From Dactylorhiza incarnata (Eukaryota; Streptophyta; Magnoliopsida; Asparagales; Orchidaceae): 64,000 bases of DNA. The stretch spans positions 3,906,001 to 3,970,000 of the forward strand of contig JAWHQI010000068.1 in NCBI GenBank assembly GCA_033032865.1, in the 5' to 3' direction. Position numbers and translations under genes: made by a program. Of the stretch, positions 53,128 through 63,829 are shown in pieces. The stretch's first letter is position 1. Every line of letters starts with the position of its first letter. The notes under the pieces are model-generated. The model worked only from the letters and a program-made list of their open reading frames with translations, searched no databases and was not told the DNA's origin.

Positions 53128-55019
53128 AATCCCAATTAACGAAGAAACAATTTCGTCCCCGAAATTTAGGTTGGGTCTGCGGAAGTCGGAGTTCAAAATA
53201 TATCCGGAAGGTTTGATACTTTTTGTGCAACGTGACTCTCAACTAATATTGGAAACGGTTAGGTCTAGTTCACATCCCCTCATCATCAGTTTCTCCCAAG
53301 TGCACTTTTCGTTAAATCTTACTACGCCGTAATCAAGATCTCCTTCCCGAGGGTCCTTAATTCCAAGGCTCACAAAATTCAAGAATTGTAAATCCTTCAA
53401 GATTAATTCTTGGAGTGCACCTGATCACATTAATGTCCTGAAACCTCATTCCTGATTTTTATCCCAATCTCGTGTTATCAATGGTCAAATCTACAGTTCT
53501 CATTTTTGTTAAATGCAAACCAAGCTCAAAGGTTGTACGAGACCTATCACCTATGAATCAACTATCGTGAATATGTTGTAAATTGGTATCAATTATCATG
53601 AGCCAAAAGGTTTAACAGAATTTCCAGAGACTAATCATGATCCAAGACAGTGTTCGGCAGAAGTTCATAGTTTTCCTCCTTAAAATAATTCCAGAAGATT
53701 AATTATGTGGATAAGGGTGCAAAACCCATTTCGTAAAGGAAGTATGATAACTAATCAAATTAATTTTCTGAAGTTTAAAAGAGACCATGAGTCTATCTAC
53801 TCATTTATATAATATTCCTGCTTTTTATACTGATCTAGGGGAACTTGACCTTGGAATTCTCAATAATGCTTAATGTAACAAGGGTTCACAAACCCCGATT
53901 TCCTACGGAACTCAATCCTCAAAGCTTTCGATTATTCCAGAGATGAAAGATCTTTTGATCATAAGTGCATGTTTCAAATTTCAAGAGACTTGACCCATGA
54001 ATTAATTATTATTCAATATACTCTATGTGTGTAACAACATGGGTATTATCCTAAGCTACCTTTGTCTTGCATGTTGGACCCAACAATATGTAGGGTTCCA
54101 AATGGCCTTAAATATGTCTAGGAACTTTTCTTTCCGAGATCTACCATCCATAAAGATTTGAGTCTAGGGTTCACTTATATACCATGCACCAAAGCAGGTG
54201 CCCAGAGAGTTGTATAGTAGGGGCTTTTATGTTTCTAAAACAACCCAAGTTAATATTCTAGCGGCCCAATAAACGAAGAAACAAAATTATCCTCCCGTAA
54301 ATCTTGTGCTGAGTTTCTTATATCCGACAATTTAGACATTTCAAGTGTGTACTTAATCCTTATCGGTATAAAGTCCTTGAGATTTGTGTATATGGTAAGG
54401 TTCTCTACCCTCAAAAACGCCATTATCGTAATTCTCCAAGGGTCGTGTGCTTGTTATCCTATTCTCTGGTCTTCTTCTAGGCTGGAATTATCATTCCATA
54501 TTCGACATCCTCTCCTTATGATGGATTTTATGAGGACAGAAGTGGGGAGTATAGACTTCTAGGCACATGAGTTAAGCCTTATGAGTCTCATACTAATCTG
54601 ATAGTACAATCACAAGCACCATATACACTTAAGATTGTCCTATTTGTTTGTTTGAGGGGTTTTAATGTCACTTAGACAGTGGCGTAGGTATATCAGAGAG
54701 TAAGCACTGAATGCTTACACGTGCTTTTGACTCTTTCCTTTAGTCACTTTGGGGTATCCTACTACTTAGACAAAATATACTCGAGGTTGGTGTAAGACTA
54801 GGATACTTTATGAGATGTCTTGTTAAGTCAAACCAATACGGTGTACTAGTCAGGTTGGCCTAATCTCATCGTTAAGTGGACAAAGTTATGTGATTTCCCA
54901 TATGGGCACACCACTGCTTCCGCTGCTAGTTTATCCTCAAACTAACTCGAGCGGGGGTTGCCCTAGGGTTTGTGGACTTCTTTTACTTGGATCGAAAGTC
55001 GGCTAAGTTGATACCAGTT
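53128..55019 (-). other. Non-coding internal region of the LARD
   Basis: 1892 bp with no ORF resembling gag or pol. Two related phrases around ACGAAGAAACAA (53140 and 54274) suggest an internal duplication of the 3'-end motif. Both priming sites seem present at the edges, so it could be copied in trans. Confidence 0.7.
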
Positions 55020-58000
55020 TGTAAGACCCTCTTTTTTTTGCTTTTAAAACCGGGTCTTACCGCCCAGAACCACCGTCTTGCGGCGACACCATTACACCCA
55101 ATGGTCGCCGCCACAAGACGCCGATCCTGCCGGCTATTCATCATCATCCAGGCCAACCATAATCAAAGTAATTGAAGTATTAAATGAAACAAGTCCACCA
55201 AATCACAATTTATATTTATCATAATACATGATTACAATGTCCACGATGAGAATGAACTAAAAGAATAAGGGCTTACGCCCAGTACATGTTCAAATATAGT
55301 GCAACAACACTCTCACTCTACATCTATGCGAAAGCTGTCAAGCACTGACTTCATGCATCTGTAGCTGCCGCTGCGACGACGTGTAATGGCTGCTCTGCTT
55401 CATCTCGTCCTCCTGTCCTGTCTCCTGAACGAGGTCCTGCTATTCCGACACATCATCCCTAAAATGATGAGGTCCACCGACCGTCAGTCTATAAGACTCA
55501 GCATATTCCTCACCGCCTCCACCCGCGACTCGTAGGCACCGTGCGGGAGGAGGAAGCGGAGGACATCAAAGGATAAATCAAAAGCAGGTGACAAACGGGT
55601 ATTACTAACCTAGCAGTATATATCAATATCTAACAACATGTATATAAAAAACATTTACATCTAGCAATTATATCAATAGCTAACAACATGTATATATATA
55701 CATCAAACACCTTTCTAGCAAATCTATCATAACAAATTAAGGGGCCACAAGGAAACCGAGTAGTATATAAATGAGCGTCAAAGTGAGTATACACACGCAG
55801 TTATAAGATAGTCTGAGCAGCTAGAAAAGTACACCAGAGTAGTTATAAAGAAAACTAGAGCAATTAAAGAAACAACTAGAGCAGCTATGAAGGTAACCTT
55901 AACTTATGCGTAGACACACACAAACACATAAGCTAAGGGATCTGGCGAGAAGTAAACTCATCGTATAAAAGAGCCCAAACTAGTTTATACGATGAGGTCT
56001 CTATTTTATGCAAGTATGCTATGTTATGATATTCAATGCAATGCAATGCAACACCATGGTGCAACTCACGCACACGACTCTGTACGTACAGACCTTTAGT
56101 TCCCACTTTTCGGAGGTAGCTAACCTCTCGGGCACCTCCCGTCGTGGTCAAACGGTGGCAGAGGAGCGGGCGTCTCCTCACCTAGGTGGGTAAGTCACAC
56201 TACCCGACCTAGGCCCTAATGTACGTTGTGATACCGGTACTCGGTACCCACGATCTCCTGCATACTAAACTATATTGGCCAGGCAGGGTTTAGGGAATCC
56301 GTCCCGTCGGATGCGCAGTAAAACAACCTGGCCCCTAATCAAACCACTAGCACTGCCGTGTCAACGAACTGCTATCGGTGTGACGACTAAGCCAGAACCG
56401 AAGACCCACCACATCTTATGCACATACAATTATGTATTATCCCTTACTACCGAGCCTCCAGCTCGCAAATCTAAATCAACATCTGTAAAGTAGAGCCTAC
56501 CATTCGCTAGACTACCTCAGTCTTATATTTAAGCTACGAGCCTACCGCTCGCTAGACTACACCAGTCTTATTTAACTACGAGCCTACCGCTCGCTAGACT
56601 ACACCAGTCTATATTTAAGCTACGAGCCTACCGCTCGCTAGACTACACCAGTCTTATATTTAAGCTACGAGCCTACCGCTCGCTAGACTACACCAGTCTT
56701 ATCTTAAGATATGAGCCTACCGCTCGCTAGACTACACCAGTCTTATATTTAAGCTACGAGTCTACCGCTCGCTAGACTACACCAGTCTTATCTTAAACTA
56801 CGAGCCTACCGCTCGCTAGACTATACCAGTCTTATCTTAAGTTACGATCCTACCGCTCACTAGACTACACCAGTCTTATCTTAAGCTACGAGCTTACCGC
56901 TCGCTAGACTAGACCAGTCTTATCTTAAGCTACGAGTCTACCACTCGCTTGACTAGACCAGTCTTATATTAAGCTACGAGCATACCGCTCGCTAGACTAC
57001 ACCAGTCTTATATTTAAGCTACGAGCCTACCGCTCGCTAGACTACACCAGTCTTATCTTAAGCTACGAGCCTACCGTTCGCTAGACTATACCAGTCTTAT
57101 CTTAAGCTACGAGCCTACCGCTCGCTAGACTACACTTGTCTATTATTTAAGCTACGAGCCTACCACTCGCTAGACTACACTAGTCTTATCTTAAGCTACG
57201 AGCCTACCGCTCGCTAGACTACACTAGTCTATATTTAAGCTACGAGCCTACCGCTCGCTAGACTACACTAGTCTTATATTTAAGCTACTAGCCTACCGCT
57301 CGCTAGACTACACCAGTCTTATATTTAAGCTACGAGCCTACCGCTCGCTAGACTACACCAGTCTTATATTTAAGCTACGAGCCTACCGCTCGCTAGACTA
57401 CACCAGTCTTATCTTAAGCTACGAGCCTACCGCTCGCTAGACTATACCAGTCTTATCTTAAGCTACGAGCCTACCGCTCGCTAGACTACACAGTCTTATC
57501 TTAAGCTACGAGCCTACCACTCGCTAGACTACACCAGTCTTATATTTAAACTACGAGCCTACCGCTCGCTAGACTACACCAGTCTTATTTTAAGATACGA
57601 GCCTACCGCTCGCTAGACTATACCAGTCTTATCTTAAGCTACGAGCCTACCGCTCGCTAGACTACACCAGTCTTATATTTAAGCTACGAGCCTACCGCTC
57701 GCTAGACTACACCAGTCTTATCTTAAGCTACGAGCCTACCGCTCGCTAGACTACACAGTCTATATTTAAGCAACGAGCCTACCGCTCACTAGACTACACC
57801 AGTCTTATATTTAAGCTACGAGCCTACCGCTCGCTAGAATACACCAGTCTTATATTTAAGCTACGAGTCTACCGCTCGCTAGACTACACCAGTCTTATAT
57901 TTTAGCTACGAGTCTACCGCTCGCTAGACTACACCAGTCTTATATTTAAGCTACGAGCCTACCGCTCGCAGGACTATCCCAGTCCTTCCTTATAACCTGA

Positions 58001-59551
58001 GCCTACTGCTCGCAGGACTATCCCAGTCCTTCCGTATATATCGAGCCGGTTTGGGATAGAAGTTAACTTGACAAGTTCTCCTACTTAACTAATCTTGTCT
58101 ATAATTTAGTTGACCTTAGATGCTTTAGGGTTAACCTTGGACTTCCAGAGGGTTACCCGGTGAGGGGCTCGCACCGGTACTAGGAAGTGTGACGGGCTGA
58201 CACCCCAAACTTCCTCTTCCCAAGGCACTTAATCTTGTTGGTATCTACCTCTTTTTACATGATCCCCGTTTTCCTCTCCAATTATATTAAATCTCTAAGA
58301 TGAGTTAAACTTGGCACTTAGGAGTGGGGGGAGAGTTCTTTAAACTCCAACACCATAAACTGTGACCGGGTGCTGACTCTCCGGTCGTCATATTCTAAGC
58401 GCGAGTTCCCTTCTTCACCCAGGAACTACACACATACACCTAAAATTCTCATCCTTCTTGGACCCACACTCCTATTCTTCATCATCCTTAATCCAGGGTA
58501 TGCCTTAGATATTTCTCGACTTCTCCCTTGAGAAATTACCTTAAGATGGCTCACCCAGCTAAGGGTAGTTTTACTTCCATAAAATCATTTAACACAGATG
58601 AGTTGTCTGTGGGGCCCTTGATGAGGTCTAACCTCCTTTTTATATCATTATAAATTCCTGCACTTATAGCTTTGCTAAACGCACACCAACCCTTATTTCC
58701 CATGATGCCCTTAGAGGTGTTCTTCCAAATAATCTGAGCCTTCATAATAATCAAAGAGTTAATAGTTCTATGTGTGAAGGTCAGTGGTGGTCTAAATCAT
58801 ATAAAACAGTTTTACTATTCGCAGGCCAAATGAGATTGAGCTAGATTTGACTTCTATGGTGCAATCTAGATTATATCATATCCAATTGAGTTCCAATTAT
58901 TACCATAGGTTCACATTTTGTAATGATCTAACAACCTCAAAGCCTACACTTCATACTCTTCCAGGGAATTCTTAATCATAGTTTCTATTCAGATAGATGG
59001 GATGAAGGTAAAGTTCTACGCAATAAGTATCATCTATGAATCTCTATGAATTCTGATGAATTCACACTAGCATAGTATTGGTCTAAAAACCTCAAACCCC
59101 AAGTTCCACCTTTTCCAGGGATTATTTAACCATGATTTCTATTTAACATAAATGGTGTGCCAATAAGGGATTACACTACAACTACCATCTACAGGTCTTT
59201 ATAAATTCTGGGAAAATTACAATAGCTCAAAATTGGTCTAAAAACACCAGATCCTAAGTCTCATATTAAACCAAGGTGTATTCGTCCTTAATTATCAATT
59301 ATTGCATTTTTGCTAAACGCACCCAATTTTCCTACACCCCTAAGTCCAAAATTTCAACTTGAAGTTCAGAGGAATCCACTCATGCACATGAGTTGAATTC
59401 ATAACTAGAGGTGGTTGATATCATGTCCAAGGCATGGACAAATATTCAAGGTATTTGCATGAGTCAAAACCACTAAACGCACCGGATACACTTTTATACA
59501 TGTCTCTCTAAAAGTGACCTAAAAGGAGCTACACTTGACCAAATGACATGA
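55020..59551 (-). repeat. Truncated LTR of the LARD
   Basis: Collinear with 45508-50025 including the satellite, then stops; the 3.1 kb equivalent to 50026-53127 is missing. The junction at 59551 leads straight into a Tat LTR fragment. Confidence 0.85.
56487..58045. repeat. 44/45-bp twin-hairpin satellite, second array
   Basis: Same unit and same terminal variant (AGGACT-ATCCC-AGTCCT) as 46980-48530, with independent substitutions and single-base deletions such as CTACACAGTCT. About 33 copies. Confidence 0.93.
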
Positions 59552-60019
59552 ACTCGGCAAAGGGGGCTAGAGGTGAATTTACACCTCTGCCACTGGTGGT
59601 CTACTGTTAGCTCCTCCAAATAGCGGAGTTTGTTTGTTAGCAGGCCAAATTTGGGTGCGTTTAGTAAAACCAAAAGGTGGAATTCCGCTATTAACAGACC
59701 ATGAACAAAAAACTATAAATAGAACTTGAATGGCACCTTGGGAGAGGATTCCAATATCAGTACTCTGAGCTTCTTCTTCCCTCGGTTACTTTGGTTTAGC
59801 TCTCCAGCTCTCCAAGGTGCCCAAGTCTCAGCTTTGGCTTGGAAGGGGAAGCGCTCAATGATCTTCTGGGTTTGTGGTGGGACCTCCTCGCTGTGACTAA
59901 GGTCTTAGTCTAGTTCCTAACCTTCCGTTTGTTCTTTCCGAGGGATCAGTAAGGGTTAGCTGCCCCTCGACTTGTTGAGGGCCCGAGCTTCACAAGAGTC
60001 CGAGAAATCGGTTTCAACA
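59552..60019 (+). repeat. Tat LTR, 3' part
   Basis: Aligns from about 59587 with 17612-18040: GTTAGC words, TATAAATA at 59714-59721, CT-rich leader, end TTTCAACA at 60019. The 5' portion is missing at the LARD junction. Confidence 0.85.
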
Positions 60020-60075
60020 TTTTGGTGCGGTGAGCGTGGAGTGTGGTTGGCCCAAGAAAGTTCCTAGGAAGGGAC

Positions 60076-60508
60076 ATGGCAGGAGATGAAGAGCAGGGCG
60101 AGGATTTTTGCGGGTCACCCCTGGTGGTGATGCTGAGGATGTTCTCAAACTTTAGGAGGGAATTCCTCGACACCCTCGGGTTCGCAGTCGCAGCATTGCA
60201 AAGCGAGTTCGCGACCCCGGCAGCTCAGGTGTTCCATCCTCCTGCATCAGTTGGCGAGAATGCCCCGGGAGGAAGGGATGGAAAGGAAGTAGCCGGGGTG
60301 GTCAGTGGAAGACCTGGAGGGGCGAGTGCTGTTCGCCAGCCCGTCGAGCTAAGTTCCGGCGAGCTCAGTTCCGGCGAGCTCGGTTCCGGTGAGCTCGGGG
60401 CAGGCGAGTGGGGCGTAGGCGAGTGTGGCGCAGGCGAGTGCAGTGCAAGCGAGTGCGGCGCAGGTGAGCGTGATTCAGGCAGGCGTGGCGCCCGTAGGAG
60501 CAGCCTGA
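60076..60508 (+). pseudogene. gag: Tat gag N-terminus (cut by family-B insertion)
   Basis: MAGDEEQGEDF ... FRREFLDTLGF corresponds to MARDEEQGEEF ... FRKEVLDTLGF at 18097. After residue about 90 comes an in-frame tandem of GCGAGCTC / GGCGAGTG words encoding GEL/GEC repeats, versus Ala/Ser repeats in the intact copy. The ORF is broken at 60508 by the LTR starting 60509. Confidence 0.85.
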
Positions 60509-61933
60509 TGAGTCCCAATTATATACACATTTATGGACTCATCTGGGCCGATTTTCTAGTCTTTGCACTTCACTTTAGACATGTTTTCATTCCTATTTAA
60601 TACTCCATGCTAAGTGCACTTCTAGGCCCGTTTTGGTGTTATTTCTTGTTCATCTTCGTTACTAGTTTTCATGCAGTGTTAAGTGCCACCTTCAGTGGCT
60701 GGACTGGTGTTGTATGCTGGATCAGGAGTCGTGCAGGTGTTCCCGGTACAATTCAGTACAGGAACACTGCGCACGATCACTGGCTCTATCGCGCACGACC
60801 ACTGGTCGTGCGCCACTGATCGTGCGCACTTAACGCCCATTTTATGAGTTCTGTCTTGCTTATCGCACGACCACTTACGATAGTGCGCACGACCACTGGT
60901 CGTGCGCTACTGGTCGTGCGAACTTGTATTCTATAATTTTCTTATCCTTCAGGCTCCGTCCAGGCAGGCGCACGATCACAGGATGCTAGTGCGCACGACC
61001 ACTGGTCGTGCGCCAATGACCGTGCACACTGTTTATTCCAGCGCCTATAAATTGTCCTGCTCGCGATTTAGGTCATGATGGACGCATTCCTGCCGCCCAG
61101 CTCCGCCGTTTTCGCCCCTTCCGCAGTTTCTTCACCCCCCTTGGAGAGGTTTCTAGCCCAAAGATCGCCAACATCGAGCAAGGAGATCGTGTATAGGAGG
61201 AGATTGGATCGTGACACGAAGAAGACGAGCCATTGGGAGGAAGTGACAGCCCTCCTCTACCTCAGACGCAGTTGAAGACCGAGCTTGGACGCGGATTGAC
61301 AACCCAGCGATTCCAACCGTGAATCTTCGGCAAGGCTTCGGATGTGGTCGACTCCTTTACTCTCTTTTTCCTTCCTTATGTTGTTGATTGTATAAACTAG
61401 TTTCCTCTATATATTGATGATGTGTGCTATGAACAATATTGCTTAATGTTTATTTCATTTATTTGGAATCATTTAGTTCATATGTGCTTATTGAGGTGCG
61501 CCCCCATCTAATTTCCATTCCACCATTGTGTTCGGTGCCGCACTAGCAATTGCTAGTGGCGTGCTTGTCGACGAGGTGCTTGCGACCCTCACTCCGCTAG
61601 CCTACTCGCCCATCCGCCCAACGAAGTAGTGCGTTCAAGGCCAATGTAGTTTCCCATTCCGCCAAGCGAAGCATTGCATAGCGGCATTGCATAGGAGTAG
61701 TCGATAGCTTTTATTTTACTTTGCAAAACCAATCCACCCACCTTCGTGAACATCGACCTAAGGACTTCAATCTCAAGTCCTTCCTCGATAATAAACTCCA
61801 CCTTACTGTGTTCCTTTGAGATTCGATACTCGGGGATTACTCCTCATTTTATATTACTTGAATGATCGATACACTGCCGTTTCGTGCGCAGTCGAGCTAC
61901 CGCCTATAGCGGTGTGTGAGATTCGCGCCATCA
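60509..61933 (+). repeat. Family-B 5' LTR
   Basis: TGATGAGTCCC ... GCCATCA. Three exact copies of a 23-bp palindrome (arms GCGCACGACCA / TGGTCGTGCGC, centre C) at 60791-60813, 60885-60907 and 60991-61013 precede TATAAAT at 61046-61052. An ORF at 61075-61275 in the leader is not supported by any family. Confidence 0.9.
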
Positions 61934-61939
61934 AGTTTT

Positions 61940-61957
61940 TGGCGTCGTTGCCGGGGA
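61940..61957 (+). promoter_or_regulatory. Primer-binding site, tRNA-Asp type
   Basis: TGGCGTCGTTGCCGGGGA, one mismatch from the perfect site at 11874, 6 nt after the LTR end. Confidence 0.85.
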
Positions 61958-62147
61958 ACACAGTCGTGTGAGTTTTCTGGAGAGGGAGAACCTGAGAGAG
62001 AAGCCCTTCCATTTGTAAATTGCATTTCTTTGTTTTATTTCTTTTTATTCCATTTTCCTGTTTTAATTAGGTTGCTTTAGTAATTTTTGTTAGGTGTAGT
62101 ATTTTGCACAATAGCATTTTTATTTTGAATCGTATTATCTTCACACT

Positions 62148-63290
62148 ATGTGGGCACATCTTAATTTCCGTTGCCGTTGGTGTGGAGCTACCTCCCACTC
62201 TAGTGATGAATGTCCTACGGAGAATAGTAGGCATAAGTCTTATAGCCCAGCATATGGAGCACCGACTTCGTCTGATACTCCATGTGGTGCGCGTAAGTCT
62301 TATGGCTACTCTGCTGAGCCTTTACCGTCTTACTTCTTTTCGGCTTCAGCACCCGCTGTGCCAAAGAAGCCCGTTAGGCAATGCCGGTTTTGTCGGAGCA
62401 CTAATCATGTCTTGAAGGACTGTGCCGAGTATCTTCGCCAATTGGACGAGGATGACGAGCCGGATATCCGGATCGTCCCAACTCCTAACTCTGGCGGCAC
62501 ACCTTCAACATCCAGTTTTGTGTCTTTGCCACCTTCACATCTTGAAGGGTATGGCGTTGACACAGTCACCAGATGTGTGGCCGATCTGGGCACCGACATT
62601 GCTGAGCCTATTCTCCCAGTGCATCCACCACCCCTAGTGGATTCGATTCTTTGTGAGGAATCGGTGCTCGACTTTTATCCGAGCACTACTCCTCCCCCTG
62701 TTATGCATACTACTTTCGTCTCTGACGACATTGTTGAGGATGTGTCGCGGGATGAGGCTGGCGATTTATGTGTTATGCCTGCTCCTATGGAGGAGGACAA
62801 CCTTCTAGGTGAAGAGGAGCTCTCCTCAACACCGGTGGAGGAAGTCCAAATCTTGGGCATGGCCACTGTCGATCCCGCTGAGCCTTGCGGCATTGATGAC
62901 AATGCAAACATTATTTTACTTCCCCAACCTGATGGGAGTGAGACCGGGATCACTCCCCCGATTGATGTTTATTTATGTTCTTCGTCTTCTTTATTTCTTG
63001 ATCCCCTTCCTTCATCTGAGTCTGTGCAGGTTGAATCTTCACAGGTACTTCAGGAGGACTTGGAGCTTTTTGTTCAAGTCAATGATGAGAGCATCCTTTC
63101 ATGTGAGGAGGTTTACTCCCCCTCCGTCGAGGAAGCTCCACTCATTGCCTTCGCCTCCTGCTATCTCCCTGTTGACGACACCTTGCTAGGCAAGGATGTG
63201 TTTGGTGAGTTGAGTGAGGATACCCCCCTCTCTTCTTATCTTCTGTTTCCTCTACCTGCGTTAAGTGGGTATTATCATTTGTGTAGATGA
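62148..63290 (+). CDS. Two-zinc-knuckle acidic protein, gag-like
   Basis: 380 codons. Two CCHC knuckles near the N-terminus: CRWCGATSHSSDEC (residues about 9-22) and CRFCRSTNHVLKDC (about 81-94), both C-x2-C-x4-H-x4-C. The rest is acidic, Pro/Ser-rich and probably disordered, with no capsid-like domain or protease. Knuckles at the N-terminus are the reverse of normal gag layout. An RNA-binding gag derivative is the best guess. An alternative is a gag fragment whose capsid part was lost upstream (61958-62147 is AT-rich, no ORF). Confidence 0.7.
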   Translation: MWAHLNFRCRWCGATSHSSDECPTENSRHKSYSPAYGAPTSSDTPCGARKSYGYSAEPLPSYFFSASAPAVPKKPVRQCRFCRSTNHVLKDCAEYLRQLDEDDEPDIRIVPTPNSGGTPSTSSFVSLPPSHLEGYGVDTVTRCVADLGTDIAEPILPVHPPPLVDSILCEESVLDFYPSTTPPPVMHTTFVSDDIVEDVSRDEAGDLCVMPAPMEEDNLLGEEELSSTPVEEVQILGMATVDPAEPCGIDDNANIILLPQPDGSETGITPPIDVYLCSSSSLFLDPLPSSESVQVESSQVLQEDLELFVQVNDESILSCEEVYSPSVEEAPLIAFASCYLPVDDTLLGKDVFGELSEDTPLSSYLLFPLPALSGYYHLCR

Positions 63291-63829
63291 GTAACTGTTA
63301 TGTCGCCGTATCGGTACCCGCTACCGACACGCGTATTAGAACAGTTACCTGTTCATTTTCACTATCATACGCCTATCAGTTAATATACATCTAAAACTCT
63401 TAAATAAATCCCATAAGGGGGACATGTAGCCCAACAGTTATCTAGGATTAATCTTTTTCTTCGTATTTGCATTGTTCTCCTTTCTACCCTATTTTCTTAC
63501 TTTAAATTAGTTTTTATTATGGCTGCGTTTGGCCCCTCATGCGCGGTGGACCCTGGAACGCTCATAAGGCGCAGTGGATTCAGTTTTCATGAAGAAGTTG
63601 GACGCCAGAAAATTTCCTTCACGCACGATCATTGATCGTGCGATCGGCCCAGTTTCTTTATAAAAACCGGGTCGCCCGAGCCCTGTGTGCGCGTCCTAGG
63701 TCTTCGCTTCCGTCATCCTCTCGCTACTGTTCGTGCGCCATTTCCGCCTGGTGCTCGCCGATCGTGCGTCCTCCCTCCCTCCGGTGAGCCCATTTCGGTT
63801 CTTCCTCCTTCCCTTGCCCTAATCCCACC
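63291..63829 (+). promoter_or_regulatory. Internal promoter region with family-B palindrome
   Basis: A 21-bp palindrome at 63622-63642 (arms CGCACGATCA / TGATCGTGCG, centre T) sits 16 bp upstream of TATAAAAA at 63659-63666. A CT-rich leader with more TCGTGCG words runs to the ATG at 63830. The arrangement copies that of the LTR U3. 63291-63600 contains GGTACCCGCTACCGAC-type inverted bases near 63312-63332 but no gene. Confidence 0.65.

Larger units (their letters stand above)
45508..59551 (-). mobile_element. Chromovirus-derived LARD with 7.6-kb LTR (minus strand)
   Basis: LTR 45508-53127, internal 53128-55019, second LTR 55020-59551 (truncated). On the minus strand the LTR starts TGTAACATCCCC and ends GGGTCTTACA. 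The internal region begins with TGGTATCAAC (primer-site-like, 55008-55017) and ends in CGGGGACGAAATT upstream of the LTR. That is the 3'-end phrase of Tekay/Del-type chromoviruses as I know them. No gag or pol ORF is present, so it fits a large retrotransposon derivative. Confidence 0.8.
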
